DNA of 64,000 nucleotides from Notamacropus eugenii (taxonomy: Eukaryota > Chordata > Mammalia > Diprotodontia > Macropodidae), in contig NC_092874.1 of NCBI RefSeq assembly GCF_028372415.1, positions 118,989,244 through 119,053,243 of the forward strand, written 5' to 3'. The translations under genes and the position numbers were made by a program. The notes beneath the pieces were generated by a model. It did no database searches and was not told where the DNA came from. It saw only the letters and a list, made by a program, of their open reading frames with translations. This document shows positions 1 to 14,100 of this stretch, one piece after another; positions within the stretch are counted from its first letter, which is position 1, and the number at the start of each line of letters is the position of its first letter.

Positions 1-1930
1 ACCGTTCCCACTCCTTACTGTGAAGACACTGTTTAGAGTGGGACCAGGGGAAGAGAGCTGTCTGCCTCGCATCCAGCTAACATCTCTCAACTCTGCTGAA
101 GCCATTGAGGACAACATGCTGTCTGATCTGCATATGTTACCTGTTAGGGAGAATACATCCCAGAACCCACATGGCCCCTCCCTCCAACCACTGAAGTAGA
201 AGCTGCTTTTTGGGACAAAGCCCCTCACTCCTGAGGATCATTTGTCAGCACAATGTCTTAAAGTAGACAATCAATGCAACAGGAAAGGGTAGGACCCATC
301 CAACCATACATGCAAAACTCAGGGACTAATGAAGTTGCTGGGAATAATTTATGAAGGAGGGAGAGCAAGTGGCAGACCCTCACCTCCACACACATGCACA
401 CGCACACACGCACGCACACACACATGACCAAGATCAGACTGTCCAATGGTTTTTGTAATCCCATCAGTGTGAGTCTTCTGTCTCCATTGGTGGGGATCAC
501 AAGCCGTCCATGTTTTATCATCTGGCCATTCTTGTCCATATTCTTCTCTAGAGATTTCCTCTAAAGGATTGAATTAGTGGGTTTAGCAGCCTTTTGAAAA
601 TCTCTTGTAGATACCAGGGCACTCCTTGTTATTTCTGCTCCTATTATTTGCCTAGCTCACCTTCTTTCCCCATCACACATAGCTCATGATGCTCCTAGGT
701 CATTGTTGGATGGTGGTGGCATAACCCATACATGCTTACCATGTGGCTAAGTAGTGAGTCACACTAGAAGACGTATTTCAATCCAATTCTTTAAAGACAG
801 CACATGTGTAGATAGGGATACAAGTGGGGCATCCAGGGTGGTTTGTATACTCAGAATCATAAGTGTAGATCACATCATGATGCTGGCAAAACCAATCTAT
901 TGAAAAAGGTGGATTTTTTAAAAATGTAGTTATTTAAAAGTTACCTAAAATGGCAGCTTTTATTCATGTCACCTTCTTGCTAGACTCTGATTACTCTGGA
1001 GCAGGTCAGTGGGAATGTTGGTACTTAAAACTGGCTCATTTTTGAGAATTACAGGGACTTTTCAGCTGGGGCACATCTCAAAACTGACTTTTCAGATTAC
1101 CTTACTGATGTTAGTTTTTAGCCTCAATTTATTGACTTTCAGGAAGAAAGTAAACATTCAAGATCAGGTGAATCCTACTTGGCCTGGAGTATGATCATAT
1201 AGTCTAAAAATTTAGTTGGCAAGTTTCATGTGTACTAATTAATTATTAACATTATATTAAAGTTTGCTAAGTCTTTGGCAGGCTGTACTCCAGGTTCTAG
1301 AAAAATGGCAGATGTTGGTTCTTGCAGGCTTAGCAGCACCTGGGAAGCAGTAATTAATATTCAGTATTTGTTTGGAGTCTGTTCTCACCATTTTGATGTT
1401 TTGCTCACAGTTTTCCTGTAGTGTCCCTGGGGTTTTCAGAATTGGCCCCCTGGGTCCCAATTTAAACCACCCCAGGTCATCAGAAACCAGTTTTGGCCTG
1501 TACATTTCCTAAGGTGCTTTTTCTCCTGGGGCCTGCACTACAGTAGGCTTACCTTGTCATTGTTTTGAAGTCTGCAGGAATTTGGCATGGAGATTGCACC
1601 TGTGCCCAAGGTCCCCAAATGCTAGGGCCCTGAAGGTGGTTGTCTCTCAGGCTCCAGGAAGCAGCAGTTTGACTGCATGTCTTTCATGGCACTGATGCAA
1701 GTTGGTAGTCTTTTAAATGCCTCTTTGTCCAGGGGGTAGCAGGCCAATTTTTTTACAGGTTTGACTCGGGTCCATTTGAACCCAGGGGATATGTGTCAGC
1801 ATCCTCTGATGGAGGATATCAGAGTTGTGGTAGAATTCACCCCTTTAGGAGTGGGATTTTTTTTTTAATGCCAGACTTGTGATTGCTTTGGAATGGAGAA
1901 TTCCCAGTCAAAATGTTTAGGCAGAGAAGC
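1..1930. other. No gene recognised; 3' flank of MKLN1
   Basis: Apart from the CA tract at 386-424 no repeat, exon or RNA gene was recognised. In placental mammals the convergent neighbour downstream of MKLN1 is PODXL, so its 3' UTR could lie here on the plus strand, but no podocalyxin coding sequence (for example the acidic end DTHL) is visible. That link is inference from synteny only. Confidence 0.4.
386..424. repeat. Imperfect (CA)n microsatellite
   Basis: An alternating CA tract is interrupted by CG and TG dinucleotides, giving an open frame on the minus strand (258-539) rich in Val/Cys that is not a gene. Confidence 0.9.
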
Positions 1931-1939
1931 AAGTGCCCT

Positions 1940-2065
1940 GTAATTTAGAGGTTAGGTGAACTGCTCAGCACCCAGTCAACACTTGACTTTGTCAGGATTT
2001 CAACATAGGCCTTCCTGATTCTGAGGCTGGCTCTCTAGCTGCTGCTAAAGCCGCCTCTCTTAGTT
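1940..2065 (-). repeat. MIR-type CORE-SINE fragment
   Basis: The reverse complement follows the MIR/MON1 consensus from the tRNA-like head (ctctagctgct, gccttcctgattctgagg) to the core (gaggttaggtgaactg). The copy is old and divergent. Confidence 0.65.
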
Positions 2066-2079
2066 GGGACAACCCCAGG

Positions 2080-3500
2080 CCAAAAAGGGCCTTTTCACCC
2101 AGATTTTGGCTCTCAGACTCTAGGGCACTTGAGCAAGCCCAGATTTAGAGGGATTTTAAGCCAGCATCAACCATCTAACATACTTGCCTTTTGCATTGGA
2201 GAAACAAAGGAGATGTATTTGGAGTAATTGGATCCCATATGAAGGGGTGTGCCCTTCGTGCCCAGTATAAAGTTTTTGACCATTTTGCTCTTTTTCAAGT
2301 GCTCAAGTGTTCTTAATGGGTGAAAAACCTAGCCTCTATTCTCCTCCAGAAGTGACTGCTTATTTCTCCTGCCTTTAAGCTAGGCATGGCTGTATTCTCC
2401 CAGGCAGAAAGACCAAACCAGAGGAAGCCTTGTGTTGGGAGCCACAGGAAGCTTCTTTAGTTGCAACATGTCCTAAGGGGTGAGAGAGTTGAAAGAGCAT
2501 CCAAAGCCCAGATTGAGATAATTCAGGTTTTAACTCTGTTCTGAAGAAGTTTTGGGAGGCCAAATAGTTGCCTTCTCAACCACAGCTACCTTTAGGAAAT
2601 TCCCCATTAGTCTTTTATCTGGCGGTACTATACCTAGGGCATAAAATGTAGTACATTCTGATCCTTACCCTCCCACCCCCCAAAGAAGACAGTTGGGTGG
2701 TTACCACCCCTCAAAATCTCAGTCCTCAAAAAGGCCATGCTAAAGAGGAATTCTGAACTTCCATTTTTTTAAAAATAAAACTTTTATCTATATCTTTTGT
2801 TTTTTACATTGCTTCAGTTTTCCTCTGGATCTTCCCCTTCCCTTCTTCTTCCTATAACCTGTCTTGTAACAAAGAATTCGTTTTTCTTTTCAAGAAAAAA
2901 GAAACTTGGCAGATGACAGGTTTCCGGAGGCTGCCTGATAATTGAGCTAGATGTCATGAACCAACACCCACTGAACAAGCCACCAGCTGCCATCCAGCCT
3001 CAGCAAGTAAATTGGAGGGAAGCACTGAAAGATCGCTTAATAGAAATACAGAACGTTCCTTCCCATTTAAAGGAAGGAAGATATACCATTATAAATAAGT
3101 CCGGATGATATATAGATCAGATCTCTAGAAAAGTTTTTTTTTGGTCTCTCCCCTAATACAAGTGAAATTCAAAGCAGAAGTATTATTTAAAATCCCCAAA
3201 TCTTTGATCTTCTTGGTAGTCGTCAGGACAGAATTTGGAGGAGGAAAAAAGTCCACTGTATATATATATGTATATATATATTTTTTTGAAGAAACATATA
3301 TAGGACTATCATACATTACAGTCTGACTTGCTGTAAGAATATACTTTAGAAAAATGGTCATAATTTAAAAAAAAATTAAAATTGCATTGGCCCAGACCCA
3401 GTATTCACTCTGGGAGACCTCAAGAACAGGGATTTTTTAACCCTCCCATTTCTTGTCTATGGCATGCACAAAGGGACTATCAATGAGGGAGGAAAGTCAC
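2080..3500. other. Unassigned flank with an AT microsatellite
   Basis: No exon or known repeat was recognised. A TATATATG/TATATA tract lies at about 3258-3285. A plus-strand AATAAA at about 2775 could serve a convergent gene, but nothing else supports this. Confidence 0.4.
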
Positions 3501-3504
3501 TGCC

Positions 3505-3660
3505 TGGTGAGTCTAGTTTTGCAGATAATGTAACTGAGGCTTAAAAGAAGTGATTATTTGTCATGGAGGCCTACAGACATCCTTACTGGCAAAACCTAGA
3601 CTAGAAATTTGTGTCTTGATTCTAGATCAGTTCTCTTACTACTTACATATCCACACCTCA
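3505..3660 (-). repeat. MIR-type CORE-SINE fragment
   Basis: A degraded antisense MIR is seen: gataatgtaactgaggct, then aagaagtgattatttgtc, then an eroded head region. Confidence 0.6.
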
Positions 3661-3664
3661 TTGG

Positions 3665-5870
3665 CCTAAAGGAATGAAAGCCTTTTCCCATTCTCATTTG
3701 AGACCTTGGATTCAATGTTGACTCAATCTTTCAGGTCAGCTGTGCACCAGGGAAAAACTTCTTTCTAAATGCAAAGACAATGTATCTTTTCCAAACTACA
3801 AAGTAATAGGTTTCCTGTTCCTTATCCGAGGAATGCAAATTTCTCTTAAAAAAAAAAAAAGGCAAATCACAAAGAGCTTGGTCTCAGATTCACAGAAGTT
3901 TTGGTTGTGACCAGCTAGTGGGATAGCAGGGTTTCTGGAACTTTGGGGTCTCCTAGGGTCTCCTTCCTCCCTAGCTTGGGATTGGTTTAGCTGCTAAACT
4001 TTAGCATCTTCCAGCAAACATATTTCCACCTGATCCATAGGTATATGCTTCAGACTTGGAATGGTCCACAGGGAGAGGTCCTTGTGGATCACCACTTTGA
4101 ATCCCAAATCTTTTGAATTTTCTGTAGATATTTACCAGGTGCTGATTCATCTGAAATAGATTTAGTGATTTCTCTAGATGTGTTTCCAAAGCAATCTTCT
4201 GAGACTGGTCCATCCTGCTTGCATCTTTCATTAGAGAATGAGGGCTGAACACAGAGTGTGACTGATATGTTTGGGGAAGGCTAAGCAGAGATTCAAGAGG
4301 GCACCGACTGCTGCCTTCTTGTTCCCTCTTGAGTCATGTAATTCTTAGATCACAGGCCTGAAAGGAACAGATTGCTCTTGAGTTAAGGTAAACACTCATG
4401 GTTGATACCTTTAGAAATTCTGAAATTTGAAATAGCAAAAATTTTCAGATTTCTCTTGGCTGGTGGGATTCTTTAAGAATCATTTTCATAATTGCACATG
4501 GAAAAGTCCCTTTCAGGTCCAGAATTTTTGTTTTCTGGGTTAGAAATGGGTGGGGGTGAAGAGAATTCCCTACTTTTCTCACTTGGCATATTCACTTTAG
4601 AATACATCAGGCCCAGACACAAAACTAAGGGAATACTGTTCTAAGGGGCCTTAAAAAAATTAACGTTATCTACACCATCAGGATAGTTCTCCTGACTGCT
4701 GTTAGTGAGCAGGAACAGATGTCTGAAGTACACTGGAATTTAATGAGAAACTGGATTGTAGAGATTATGGTGAATTCTTTCATTTTCCTACAAAACTATA
4801 TTTTGGAAAACTTTATGCTGTCAATTAAAATTCTTTTTGTGTAAACTTGGTCTCAAGCTCTGATATTTCATTCTAAGTGGCTAAAACTACTGCTAAGATC
4901 ATGTGTGGTGGGGGCAGGGTATTTGGTACAATCTATGGGAGTTATTGATAGGTTAGCAAAGGCATAATGCGAAAGTAGAAAAATCAAGGAGATAAGAATT
5001 AAATCTAGAAAATGAGGAACATATAGGGTGTTTTAGTTGACAGCCCATCAGATCTTCAGAGATGTCAGACCACACACTACTTTCCACTGTTTTCCTTTCC
5101 CTTTCTATGTAACTTAAGTGAGATCTGTGGGACACCCACATGAAGGATTGGAGAAGAAAGCCCACTGTTTATTACATTCTATCTGTATCCTTGACTGGCT
5201 ACAGGACCTAAATAACCAGTTGAATATTAGAAGAGCCTTATTGACTTTTCTGATTCCCATGGGAGAAAAATGTTAATGACTCAGCTCATAGGGACTGTGC
5301 GCATTTTTTATATGAAACACCTTAATAAGACAGTGTAGAAATAGTGGGAACAGTGCATTAGTTGGGTATCAGCATGTAGGTTAGAATTAGTGTTTCAAGA
5401 TAAACTTTTGAAGTGTACCAGGATCAAGAAAGGAAATTAAATTAAGTATAAACTAAAGAACACCCAGGACAGGATTTTGGTCATCTAGGTAGCAGACACT
5501 GTTTCAAGAAAAATGACTCAGTTTATCACTGGTCACAAATTGGACCAGAGGCTCTACAGTCTTCCTGGACAGAGGCCAGGTTTTAAATGTTGTGTCCTGC
5601 CCTCTGCAGCCTGCTCTTCCTCCAGTCTATCATCAGAGGTCTCTACAAAAGATATCTTGTGCTATTCATAGTATGTGGGATGGATTTGGACACTAGCTAA
5701 GGTGTCCCAATGACTCAATTAACCTCATTTAAATAGGTTTTGGTGGAGGGGGTGCTTATTTTAATTGGGAAGTACAACTAAATCAAACAATTGAAAAGAG
5801 CTTAGGCTGCTTAGGACTTTTGAGAAGTAACTGAAATCCTCTTAATAGCCCTATCCTAGTATTGCTCTGT
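3665..5870. other. Unassigned intergenic stretch
   Basis: No coding exon, RNA gene or recognisable repeat was seen. The open frames at 4001-4252 and 4953-5165 (minus) have no recognisable domain. Confidence 0.4.
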
Positions 5871-5879
5871 AAGGATAAG

Positions 5880-6060
5880 CAGCAGCTGGGTAACATAATG
5901 GGTAGCGTGCTGAGCAAGTCACTTAATCTGTCTTCCTTCAGTTTCCTCAGCTGTAGAATGAGGCCAATAGTTGCTGTCCAGAGATGGGAAGATGAAATAA
6001 GATTATTTACAAAGTGTTTATTAGCACATGGCCTGATGCACAACAGGCATAAAAGTTGAA
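5880..6060 (+). repeat. MIR/MON1-type CORE-SINE
   Basis: The forward core reads gagcaagtcacttaatctgt, cagtttcctcagctgtagaa and tgaggcc, followed by the 3' part around acaaagtgtttattagcaca. It matches the CORE-SINE consensus in order. Confidence 0.8.
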
Positions 6061-6604
6061 TGGCCACAGCATCATTGATGGTAGAAGTAGGGATAAGATC
6101 TGGGGATAATGTTGGTTGGATAGAACTGATTAATGGATAAAACAAGTGCTGTCAAGCCTGTGTCCAAAAGGCAATTTCAAAAATGAGCTGTCTCCATCTG
6201 AGCAAAACTGGGAGCGTGCCATCATCTCCCTCTCTCTTCTGTGGGCACAGAGGTGAACCTCAGGTTGGCCACTTCTCATTTCTAATTCCTCTTTTGCACT
6301 GGAGAATTAGGGGCCTTCTCTTGATGGCCTCTCCATCAGTAGAGAGGCAGAGGAAATGATCAGTGGTGTTAATCATCATCATTCTGTCCCAGCCCTGGCC
6401 ACTAGGAACAATTCCAGTACTCTCTGCAAAATCCCCACCCTCCCATTCCAACATTAAATTGGTATGAATGTGAACAGGCTCTAAGAATTTAAAAAGAACA
6501 ATCTACATAATTTTCCAGGTACTCATTTACCATCCTATTTAGTTATTCTGAAGGGCTACTGAAAATAAAGCACCAACTGTCCTTGGGAATCAGGAAGGAC
6601 TAGC

Positions 6605-6800
6605 TAAAAAACAAAAACTTACACCTCAGACATCAGCCTTGGGACCTTAAGCAGGACTTTTAACCTTGGTCTTGGTTTCTTCAAAAACCAATTACAAAAA
6701 TGACTACGCTCAGGATTGTTAGGATCAAATGAGAATTTCTATGAAAAACATGTTGCCACCTTCCAGCACTACATAAGTGTCAGAGTAGGTTGGTCAGTTT
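6605..6800 (+). repeat. MIR-type SINE, diverged
   Basis: Remnants run in consensus order: gggaccttaagcaggacttt, then ttggtttcttcaaaaacc, then ttgttaggatcaaatgagaa and the stretch around agcactacataagtgt. Confidence 0.65.
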
Positions 6801-7990
6801 TCCTGACAGTGTTTTTCATAAGTGTCTGCATTTATACACTTGGAAGTTTCCCTGTTTTTTGCCTGTTGTGAAGAGGAAGGGAACCAAAGCCCCTGCGGAG
6901 CAGAGATTCCATTCTGTGTATTAAGACTTAAATCTGGCATTAGTTAAGGAAGAATTTGTGGTCAACATTATTGAGACTGCTGAAAGTCATCCCTGTAGGA
7001 GCCAGTAGGAATACAGTAAGAGAGAGAAGACTATTTACCATGTTCCTAGCCTACATCACTCTTTCCTGTTTAGAGGGCACAGAGAGAAATGTTATTTGTA
7101 TGCCGCACTCAAAGCATACCCCAAAAATGAAGTAGGGAAAAGATTATTTGATTTTCAGGTTGAAGAAAATTTGTCACGAAGAAGCAAGCACCTAGAGCTA
7201 GATACATGAAAAAGCCAGGAGAATGCAAGCCAGGTAAGAAGGGGTAAGACAAAGAAAAATCCTTAGCTGAGCATTGTGAAAATACTTTGTTGACTATACA
7301 TGACACATGCACAACCAGGAGCCTACACAATTAGTGTAGCAATTAAAAAATTTTTTTTCAAAGCTTGGGGCTGTTAGGACCAAAGCTTCCACTCTTGATG
7401 TTGGCAGTTACATTTCCGGGGATCTTTCTGTTCTTCTCCTGGGGAGTCATACACAGAATTTCCCAGATTACTACAGTATTTTCTAAGTCATTCCTCTTCC
7501 ACATTATTTTACACACATAATCACTACCTGTAGTTTAAACTCCTCTTTTATAGGCCTATTGCAATAGACATAAGCTGTACTTAAAGAAATTCAGTATATA
7601 AAAATTTGATATTGTGAAATCAGGCAATTATTCAATTAACTCAAGTGTTAACTTCACAAAAGAACTTACCATAGAGGACCTTTAATGAGGGAGCTCCCTA
7701 AATCTGTTTTAAATTGATTTAGGAGAATTCTCTCTACAAACATTTTCCCCAATACTTGTTAGGTGAGTTTCTAAAACCTACTTCTTTATTTCTATTTCTT
7801 GTAGTTCAGACAATTCTAAATAACTTACAAAGGACATAAATTTCCTGCATCCCTTACCTTCTTGGTCTCCATATTAGGAATCCAACTGTTCTTTAAGAAC
7901 AAAGTTCAACTTAAAAATGGGATGGGGTGAGAGTAAAGTGTCTAAGTAATATTTAATGGTCAGCTTTAAAGGGTACTCAAAAAAAAAAGA
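6800..7990. other. Unassigned stretch just past the MKLN1 polyadenylation region
   Basis: No exon or repeat was recognised. It separates the inferred MKLN1 3' end from the SINEs at 5.9-6.8 kb. Confidence 0.4.
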
Positions 7991-8016
7991 CATCCTGCAT
8001 TTCCCATATACAACTT

Positions 8017-8022
8017 TTTATT
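8017..8022 (-). terminator. MKLN1: Distal polyadenylation signal AATAAA of MKLN1
   Basis: On the minus strand AATAAA is followed within about 10-40 nt by a GU-rich stretch (GTTGTATATGGG) and then a T-run (TGTCTTTTTTTT), the normal downstream element. Several other AATAAA hexamers occur in the 8.6-kb tract, but this one has the best flanks and coincides with the end of the repeat-poor region. Confidence 0.6.
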
Positions 8023-10329
8023 AAGAAAAAAATGAACAAAATACATTCTTTCTCCATATATACATTACATACAACATAATTCTACAATTAATTGTTCAGC
8101 AGATCGCTCATTCATTTATTCACAGAGTAGTGCTCACATATTCGCCAAACTAGGGATCAGAAAATTACTTGTGCTCAAGGGGGGAAAATGTATTCTACTG
8201 ACCAAAAAAGAGAAACCAAGCAAATGGAGGGCAAGAGGAAGGGAAATGGTGCTGTAAGGAGGGAAAAAAGAGCATTATGGGAAAAGAGCCCAGCACAGAT
8301 GTCATAAAACCTCAGGCAAGATAATAATTTCTAATGAGATATGGTGTTCTAAAGTCTGATCTGTTTCCCAGGTGCAAGTCCACTCATATTTATTTTGGGG
8401 CACCCTGGGCACAGCCCTGAGCGCATGCATGTGTGCAGAGAAGCTGGATTAGAGGACTCTAGAGAGACCACAGTGGCTTTTCTCTTCTATGTAGTGATAG
8501 GAGTCCCATACTAATAAGGATGTAAGGAGGATGCCCAGCTCACCAATGCAAATTTCTTAGATGGAGAAAGTTATCAGCTTTCACTAACATTATCCTTATT
8601 TCTCATCTATGTAATTTAGCCTCTGAGGAGAAGAGTCTTTTTTCTTTTCTTTTTTAAAGAGATAGCTGTAATTCTAATGCCATAAGGGTTAGTTTCTATC
8701 TAAAAGTTCCATCTTACAAAAGGACATGACTCAGATGTTTATGCCAATGCATATCTGATTTTGAAGCCCAACCACTTGGCAGAATAACCTGTTAAACTGA
8801 AACATCTACCACCATGTGCAGGACAGCTCATATCCCACAGAGTGATTTTCTACTGGTAAGAAATTTCTTTAGATCTCTATTAAGAAATGGGAATAACTTC
8901 AAAGTACATAAACTGTATCCTTAACCGGGACCAATGAATGAATCTCCACATGTTAATAATGAGAGCACAAAACAGAGATTCTCTTACAAAATTGCTTTTC
9001 CACAAACTATTACCATCTCCAGGGTGGTTAAGAAGCCAAAGGAAATGTAAATCTAAGAAGTGTCATTAAAGGTTTTCAGCACTAAAAAGTTGTATGATCT
9101 GATTGTTAGAAGTATACGGGCCTGAGCTAGGATCCATTACAATGTAATGAGATGTCAAGACTAAAAAGCAGATTTTGGAAAAAATTAGGCTTCTAGCTAC
9201 AGATGCCATGCTATCTCTCTATTGGGCGTCTATTTTTATGGTTTATGGACCCTACTTCTATCCGAAATCATTAATGAGTCTTCTTATTGGCTGTGAAAAA
9301 GTCATAGTCCACTGCTTTACCCAATCATGCTTCCAACTTGGGAGCAAACATGTCATTTTACACCAGTATGAAAAATTCTTGTTAGTCAAGAAAACAGAGA
9401 AGCATGACTCCATGTATTGAAGTCAGCTTTCCTGCTCATTTTCTGAAAAACAAAGTTCTGCCTTATCACTCATGGTCTTTTGAGTGGACTAGATGAGTTT
9501 GGCGTGAGGGAGAAAGGATTTCAATTGTAAGGACTAAATCAAGGAAAATCAAGCCTATGTCAAGAAAGCTGCTCAAACACACATGTGCCTTTCTAAATTA
9601 AGAGGATCAAAATAATAGCATTATTTTGAAACTTCTATTGGGTTGCATAACCCATGCGAGGAAATACACTAATATTGAAACCATTCCTTTCAAAAGGCAC
9701 CTCACACATCTTAAAAGTATAAGTTGGCTTGAGAACCAGCACAAACACCACATCTCTGGGGCACGATGAATTTCAGGAGAGAAAAATAAGCAAATCATTA
9801 AATCTTCTAGCATGTTTTCAACTGACAAGGCACTCATTTGCAAATTGTCAACTGAAATATCCACCCTGTGGCATTAGTCTAGGGGCAAACCACAGGATAC
9901 AAGCAGGTGAGTTCTTTTTCTTTGCTTTCCCCCACCCCAATTTAGTAAAAAGTAAAATAAGCCTTTTGAAGACAGATGGCCTCCTTTCTCATATGAACTG
10001 GAACAGGTGTGGACATATACTCACTTCATTATGTCGTAGCATCATGAAGTGTCAAGCAGGATTGTCTCTGCAATCACACAACTCGGGAACTCAACTTCTA
10101 GAATTATTGAGGGCTTTCACAGCACCACTACATGTGTGCCAATGAGTTACCAAACTGACAAAGAAAGGCAATCCCAGGGTTTCTGGGATCAAGAGCCTGG
10201 GTGGTCTACCTTGAACGTAGCAGCAATTTCTTATAAAATTCTTTAGGGGGAGTCACAAATTATAGCTGAGACAATGGCTGAGTAAAATAACTTGGGACTT
10301 TGACTAATTCATGCTCCTGGCCTTAACTG

Positions 10330-10354
10330 GATCAGATCAGATCAGATCAGATCA
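10330..10354. repeat. (GATCA)5 microsatellite
   Basis: Five perfect GATCA units lie within the inferred 3' UTR of MKLN1. Confidence 0.95.
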
Positions 10355-11066
10355 TCCTTTGTTACAACTGTTCCCACAGAACTGACAGGGCTCCCTTTTG
10401 GATTTTCTGATAGGTAAAAAAGAGAAGGTGTGGAAAAAAATTTCCTTAACACTCTTGGACAGGGGATTTAACCTGGGATTTATGACCTTTTTAAAAGAAA
10501 TACTTTAATAATTATTTCAACATAACAAGTTTCTGTTGTAATCCTATGTGTTTTATTCATTTAAAAACATTTGGAAAAGGGATCTATGACCAAAAAAAAA
10601 AAAAAAGGTGAAGAACCTCTGTTGTATAACTCAATTAACTTCTCAGACAAGAGTATAATCATGTTAAAAGGAAAAAGTTAAACAAAACCCAAATCACTTG
10701 AGATCTTGATGCCAAAGCTAGAATTCATATATTCCATGAGAAAATAAACAAAGACCCTGAGTTTACATATGATCAGTTTATTTTGAAACATGAGCACCAG
10801 CTTGATTTTAAGCAAATTTAGTCTAGGATTTATGTAGTCATAAAATGACAATTCTCCCTCCTTTCCCTTTCCCCTTTTAATCCAGCTAGAAAATGAAGTC
10901 TAATCAGATGCCAATAATTAAACACAATAATTACTTTTTTGAGACCTGTTTGCAAATTGGGAGAGGGGAGGGAAGGTTGTACTGGCTATCTGAGCAGCCA
11001 CCTTAATCATAAACACAGGCCTGCTTAGTATATTAGAACACTTTTTCTTTGTTGCCAATTAATTTG

Positions 11067-11152
11067 GCATTCATTAAGCATCAAATGGAACTGAAGACTG
11101 GTGACATTCGCATTCATTAAGCATCAAATGAAACTGAAGACTGGTGATATTG
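11067..11152. repeat. 43-bp tandem duplication in the MKLN1 3' UTR
   Basis: Two adjacent 43-bp units (11067-11109 and 11110-11152), each starting GCATTCATTAAGCATCAAAT, differ at three positions (40 of 43 identical). This is a local tandem duplication, not a known interspersed repeat. Confidence 0.92.
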
Positions 11153-14100
11153 TCAGGCTAGTATTTATGTGGCAGACAGCACAGAGATCCAGACCAACTG
11201 CCATGAATGCCAGCAACCCAGATGGTACACAGCTCACCACAGTACAGGGCTACGCAGACAAGTAAGTTCTGTGGGACACTAAAATTTGCACAAGAAAAGT
11301 TTTATTACTATTTTTTTTATCAGCAAAGGTCTGCATGACTGTTCATCAAAAAATGCTCCCTCACCTAGGTCAGTCCAAGACTCCACATCACATCCACAAT
11401 TTTCCATCAAGACCTCTAACAGCTATTTCAGTGTAAGGAAAGAAATTTCCACATCAGACCTCTAATGAAATGCCATTCTCCAAGGACTACAGGATTAATT
11501 TGACATTCTGGAAGGGAAAAAAAAAGTCCTTTTAATTAACTCTTTCCATAACACTGCAGCACAGATTAAAGGTCTGAGTTCTTTAATCCTGCTATATAAT
11601 TTGTATAAATGCTTTCCAGTCCAAATTAAACTGGTTAATTATCTTTCTGGTGACTACTCAAAAAACAATCAAGTTTCTGACAAGGAAAAGTTTTTGTTCT
11701 GGAGGAAGAGATAAAGTCAACATTAATTTCAATTATTACTCGACATATATACTTTCAGTCTCCACCTTGCTCAGAGAAGGGTGCTGTAGCCATAATGTAG
11801 CCATGTGGAAAAACAGAACTCCAGTATCTAGAAAGAATCATACATTAAACCTCAAACATGGCATTTCCTGATTCCTTGTTCTGCATTTAGACTTTCTGCT
11901 GTTTCAGATTTCTTATTTTATGCTCTTTACTTGTCCAAAACCTGGACTGGAGGATGAAAAAATCTAAACATACACTGGAAATGAGCTTCTGAATATGGTA
12001 ACTAATCCACAGCAATTTGGGGGGTTGCTCACATTTGACACTTACCAGAAAAAGAAAGAAACAAGTTCTCAAGTCATTGATCAAGTCTACTTCCTTTTGT
12101 GGCTAATTTTAAAGGTAGGCAAAATACCACTAACACTAAAACTCAGAGGTAGTTTGATCAGAAGAAACATCATTAAAAACATAGGAACAAGAACATGTAA
12201 GAAACTATAATCCTCCAGTGTGATTTGTCACCAGAGTGACCTCTGATCTAAAACGTCCAAATTACTAAGATCTACAGCAAATGAAGAGTCTTGAAAGTGA
12301 ATTCTACCATTACCAGCCCCATCCCACCTCTATCATTTTTAGATGATTCCTAAATCTTAAAAACATTTTCCCCTTATATCTGAATAAGATGGAAACAAAA
12401 GTTTATGCATGTTTGTTTCATCAGAACAATTGTTCTATTTTTTTTTCTTTTTCCTTCACTCTCCTGGGCAATGCTGACAAGGTTTGTATGGATCTGAAGA
12501 TATCAGGAAAAAAAAATCTAAGACAAATAGACTTCCCTTTCAAAATGCTTTTTGTCACCATTAAAAACCATTTCTGAACTTTCCAATAATGTTATCTTTT
12601 TAAAGAAACATGGAAAATCATAATGATTAAAGCAAAATAAAGATAACTGAGGGTTGCCCAATGTTAAAGAAAACCATTATTCCCCAAGCACAAGGAAACA
12701 AGGCTGTCAAACGAGTATGGATATGGAAGGCTGCTACTTATCAGCTAAGTTTTCATCTCTAGGCTACATCACTAAGTAGGCCTGTGGCTGAAGGAAATGT
12801 GAAAATTCCCAGGAAATTTTAAATCTAGAGGCATATGGAGCTGAGTTCATTCAAGCAAAGACATAACTGAGCCAAACAGGTGAATCCTAAGGTAAACCTC
12901 AGGAAATAAGAAGACTGGCATGGTTAAATGCAAAAGTTTTAATGGACAAGTGCCAAGAATGGTGTACTGTTGTAGCAAGAGACATTGCTATCATCTCTCC
13001 AAGTGGCAGGTGTGTACTATTGTGTTCTCTAAAAGAATCATACCAACCATTGCTCAGTTGGTATAAAAAATTTTCAAATGGCTAAGGAGGTAATTTCATT
13101 TTACAATATTCAACTTTTATGTAAATATCCTTCACATTACTTACAATTAAATGACCTACAATTACCATACAGATCCCAAGTGGTGACAAGAATGATTACA
13201 GGATAAACTCACTATGTAACTACTATCACAAGGTAGAGTAATACAGCAATCTTAAATCAGAAACGCATTCCCTACAAATTACTTAAGTTCCCTACTAAGA
13301 TTAAGTGCTGGATGTAATTTCTCTAAAAATTTTAACTCAATTTCTGAATTTTTTTTCTTCAAATTTCTATTCTCCAAAAAGGCATTTTCTCTGCTAAGTT
13401 ATCTTGAGGTGGCCCTTATAAAGCAAACAGAAATTTTCTGGAATGATTACAATGTCTACAAAATAATTCTTTCTCCTTCCACATTTAGTACCCATAAAAA
13501 CCATTCAAGAATGTAGTCTTAATGGCTTAAATAAATCACCATGCTGTGCTCTAAAATCATCATTATATTAATGCTTCCTATCCACCTTTACTAATGAGAC
13601 ATAGTTTCCTTATGCTTAGAAGTTAAGCCAGCTTAAGAAAATTACTCATTTGATACCTATATTAATACTGACGGTCATGTTTAACAAGAAGAGGTAGGTA
13701 CATTAGCCTGAATTCCTTTGCTCAGCCAAAGAAAAGGTCAACTTTTAATTAACCAGGCTGGCCACATGAGGTCTCTGTCACTCCACTATATAAAGCTGCA
13801 AGTGCAACTAGGATGTATGTCTGCGAATAAAACCAATTCTTGTGAAGCATAGGAGCTTTAAATAGTTTCAGAGATCTGAGTCAATCCTGGAAGAAAGTAA
13901 CCTATTTCATTGCAATAAAAAAAAAAATGAGACTGAGCTGAAAGATGTATACATTAGTTTGGGGAAAAAGTGATCACCAGGTCTGTCTGGGAGTACAGCA
14001 AAAGTGTCACTAACTAATGCTTTTTCCTTAAATGGGATAAAAAGCAGGGCTTTCAATATTGGAAGCACGAAACTAAGGAATCAGATCTTCCAAGTTGTAA

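Noticed and set aside
5783-6145. 120-codon minus-strand open frame
   Set aside because: Most of it is the complement of a MIR/MON1 SINE at 5880-6060.
1-8000. Expected 3' end of PODXL, convergent with MKLN1 in placental mammals
   Set aside because: No podocalyxin coding sequence was found; plus-strand AATAAA hexamers at about 2775 and 6566 are not enough (the second lies next to a SINE).
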